Both the position numbers and the translations under genes were made by a program. Shown piece by piece: positions 7,107 to 8,834 of a DNA stretch of 8,834 nucleotides (the first letter of the stretch is position 1; the number at the start of each line of letters is the position of its first letter). The stretch comes from Verrucomicrobia bacterium 12-59-8 (GTDB lineage: Bacteria > Verrucomicrobiota > Verrucomicrobiae > Verrucomicrobiales > Verrucomicrobiaceae), in NCBI GenBank assembly GCA_002279765.1, contig NCCR01000172.1, forward strand, positions 1 to 8,834. The letters run 5' to 3'. The notes beneath the pieces were generated by a model. The model had not been told where the DNA came from, searched no databases, and saw only the letters and a program-made list of their open reading frames with translations.

Positions 7107-8834
7107 TTACTTCTTCTCCTCTTCCTTCTCCGGCTTGGTCAGCTCGCGCATTGGATTTACGGGCTTGTCGTCCTTGTAGAGCTGAAATTTACTTTTCACG
7201 GGACGGCGCGGCCAGTAGTTGTTTTCGACATCGGTGTCCACGAGTTCCTGGCGGGGGTCAAAGGCGACGGATTTCAGCTCCTTTTTCGTGAAGAGCAGTT
7301 TGGCGGCTTTCTCGGTGTTGAAGCGCCAGATTTCAGCGGGGAGTTTGAGCTCCTCGGTGCTGCCATCGGTGTATTCGACTTTCAAAATCACCGGCGTGAT
7401 GAGGCCGCCGACGTTGCTGAATTCAATGAGGTAGAAGTTGTGCTTCGTTTGCAGCAGCGCGGGGTCGATCTTCTCTTCCTTGAGATCCTTGATGAGCGAT
7501 TCGAACTTCTTTTTTTCGCTCGGGAGCACGGTGGCCTTGTCATAGCTGTCGTAGAAGTCTTTCAATTCGGGGTAGCGGTCGATGCGTTTTGAAAGCGAGT
7601 AGTTGCGTTCACGGGTGAGGGTTTTCGGCAGTTCATCCTCCTCCTTTTCCTTTTTGGGTTTTTCGATGGCGGGATCGCGGGAATCGAGTTGCAGCCACTT
7701 CACTTCATCAATGGAGACATCGACATGATCGGTGCTGTAAAACCAGCCGCGCCAGAACCAGTCGAGATCGACACCGCTCGCTTCCTCGATGGTACGGAAG
7801 AAATCAGCGGGCGTGGGGCGTTTGAACATCCAGCGCTTTGCATACGTCTTGAATGCGTGATCGAAGGCCTCGCGGCCGAGGATGTGCTCGCGCAGGATGT
7901 TCAGCGCCACCGTGGGCTGGCCGTAAGCGTTTGGACCGAGATCGGCGATGGATTCCGAGTTGGTCATCACCGGCACGCGGTCTTTCAGGCGCATGTAATC
8001 CACCATGCCGCGCTCGTTGCGGCGGTGCTTCCAGTCGTTCTCCCATTCTTCTTCCGTGAGGTATTCGACAAAGGAGTTCAGCCCCTCGTCCATCCACGTC
8101 CACTGCCGTTCGTCGCTGTTCACGATCATGGGAAAGTAATTGTGACCGACCTCATGAATCACGACGCCGATAAGGGCATACTTGGTCTTCTCGGGATAGG
8201 TGCCGTCTTTTTCGGGACGCGGACCGTTGAAGCAGATCATCGGGTATTCCATGCCGCCGATGGGGCCATTGACCGACCACGCGACCGGATACGGGTACTC
8301 GAAGGTGTAGCGTGAATAGACCTGAATCGTGTGCGCGATGGCGTGCGTCGAATACTTGTCCCATAGCGGCATGCCTTCCTTGGGATAGAGCGACATGGCC
8401 ATGACTGGCTTGCCGTTCACGTTGGCACCTTCGACAGCCATCGCGTCCCAGATAAACTTGCGCGACGAAGCGAAGGCGAAATCGCGGACGTTGTCGGCCT
8501 GGAAGATCCAGGTCTTCTTGCCTTTGGGTTTGCTCTTTTCGGCGGCTTTTGCTTCGTCTGGCGTGACGATGAACATGGGTTTCTTCTTTGCGCTTTCAGC
8601 CTGCTTCAGGCGGTCGCGCTGAGTCTTGGTCAAGACGACCTCGTCATTTTGCAATGTGCCTGTGGCTGCCACGATGTGATCGTCTGGCACGGTGAGGCGG
8701 ACGGTGTAGTTGCCGAATTCGAGCGTGAACTCACCGGTGCCGAGAAACTGTTTGTTGATCCAACCGGCGTAGTCCGTGTAGGCCGCCATGCGTGGGAACC
8801 ACTGCGCGATGGTGTAGATGGTGTTGCCGTCCTC
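7107..8834 (-). CDS. M1 family zinc metallopeptidase (aminopeptidase N-like), 5' partial
   Basis: This is a gluzincin of the M1 family, expected to remove N-terminal residues from peptides using one Zn ion. The frame stays open to the right edge (575 codons in the window), so the Met at 8789 is internal: residues before it, ending IAQWFPR, continue the M1 signature QW(F/Y)PRMA-Y. Counting from the right edge, the substrate-binding motif GGMEYP (equivalent to GAMEN) is at residue 193 (8258-8241). The zinc motif HEVGH is at 227-231 (8156-8142), with the third ligand Glu250 exactly 18 residues later in MDEGLNSF (8087-8085). A candidate transition-state Tyr304 lies in [13 protein letters not shown] lysine-rich stretch at about residues 80-110 and a Lys/Glu-rich C-terminus (EKEEEKK) are probably disordered or charged loops. 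The N-terminal domain, and any signal peptide or lipobox that would decide export, lies off-window. No functional link to the tre genes is evident. The family call is firm; specificity is not predictable, and a dipeptidase or endopeptidase role is possible. Confidence 0.93.
   Translation of the reverse strand, partial: EDGNTIYTIAQWFPRMAAYTDYAGWINKQFLGTGEFTLEFGNYTVRLTVPDDHIVAATGTLQNDEVVLTKTQRDRLKQAESAKKKPMFIVTPDEAKAAEKSKPKGKKTWIFQADNVRDFAFASSRKFIWDAMAVEGANVNGKPVMAMSLYPKEGMPLWDKYSTHAIAHTIQVYSRYTFEYPYPVAWSVNGPIGGMEYPMICFNGPRPEKDGTYPEKTKYALIGVVIHEVGHNYFPMIVNSDERQWTWMDEGLNSFVEYLTEEEWENDWKHRRNERGMVDYMRLKDRVPVMTNSESIADLGPNAYGQPTVALNILREHILGREAFDHAFKTYAKRWMFKRPTPADFFRTIEEASGVDLDWFWRGWFYSTDHVDVSIDEVKWLQLDSRDPAIEKPKKEKEEDELPKTLTRERNYSLSKRIDRYPELKDFYDSYDKATVLPSEKKKFESLIKDLKEEKIDPALLQTKHNFYLIEFSNVGGLITPVILKVEYTDGSTEELKLPAEIWRFNTEKAAKLLFTKKELKSVAFDPRQELVDTDVENNYWPRRPVKSKFQLYKDDKPVNPMRELTKPEKEEEKK

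Noticed and set aside
7102..7118. GAGAA/TTCTC pairing at the treY/peptidase junction as a bidirectional terminator
   Set aside because: Only five AT-rich base pairs with no run of T after the stem in either direction; too weak to call.
7689..8315. 208-codon open frame on the plus strand opposite the M1 peptidase
   Set aside because: It mirrors the HEVGH and GGMEYP coding region; the conserved M1 frame explains the DNA, and the opposing translation has no recognisable fold.
5..8789. Taking the ATG at 5 and the minus-strand ATG at 8789 as true gene starts
   Set aside because: In both cases the frame stays open to the window edge and conserved family sequence continues upstream of the Met, so both genes are truncated by the window rather than starting there.

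Overview
The window is a compact piece of alpha-glucan/trehalose metabolism from a GC-rich bacterium. It holds four protein genes, two of them cut by the window edges, and almost no non-coding DNA. Three plus-strand genes form one tightly overlapping run: a trehalose synthase-maltokinase fusion (treS-mak, 5' end missing), treZ (malto-oligosyltrehalose trehalohydrolase) and treY (malto-oligosyltrehalose synthase). A fourth gene, on the minus strand, encodes a zinc metallopeptidase of family M1. It converges on treY and runs off the right edge, so its N-terminus is missing.

Layout: bases 2-2449 are treS-mak, 2446-4269 treZ, 4266-7103 treY, 7104-7106 a 3-bp gap between convergent stop codons, and 7107-8834 the M1 peptidase (minus). 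Both junctions inside the tre run are ATGA overlaps, where the start of the next gene shares bases with the stop of the previous one. This points to a single mRNA with translational coupling. The operon's promoter must lie left of the window. No RNA gene, repeat, mobile element or CRISPR was seen.

How the genes fit together: TreY rearranges the reducing end of a linear alpha-1,4-glucan into a terminal trehalosyl unit, and TreZ cuts it off as free trehalose. TreS interconverts trehalose and maltose, and the fused maltokinase phosphorylates maltose to maltose-1-phosphate, the donor for the glucan-building enzyme GlgE. The operon therefore encodes both the exit from glucan to trehalose and the first two steps of the route from trehalose back to glucan. 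GlgE, branching enzyme (GlgB) and debranching enzyme (TreX/GlgX) are not in the window and are only expected elsewhere. The M1 peptidase has no obvious metabolic link to the operon.

Organism: the high GC, the fused TreS-Mak, the long-form TreY and a large M1 peptidase with lysine-rich insertions fit several free-living phyla. Verrucomicrobiota is my tentative guess from general resemblance, with Acidobacteriota or Gemmatimonadota as alternatives; nothing in the window settles it. I found no clear undescribed system. The points worth a second look are the operon's composition, its two different start contexts and the very tight convergent junction.
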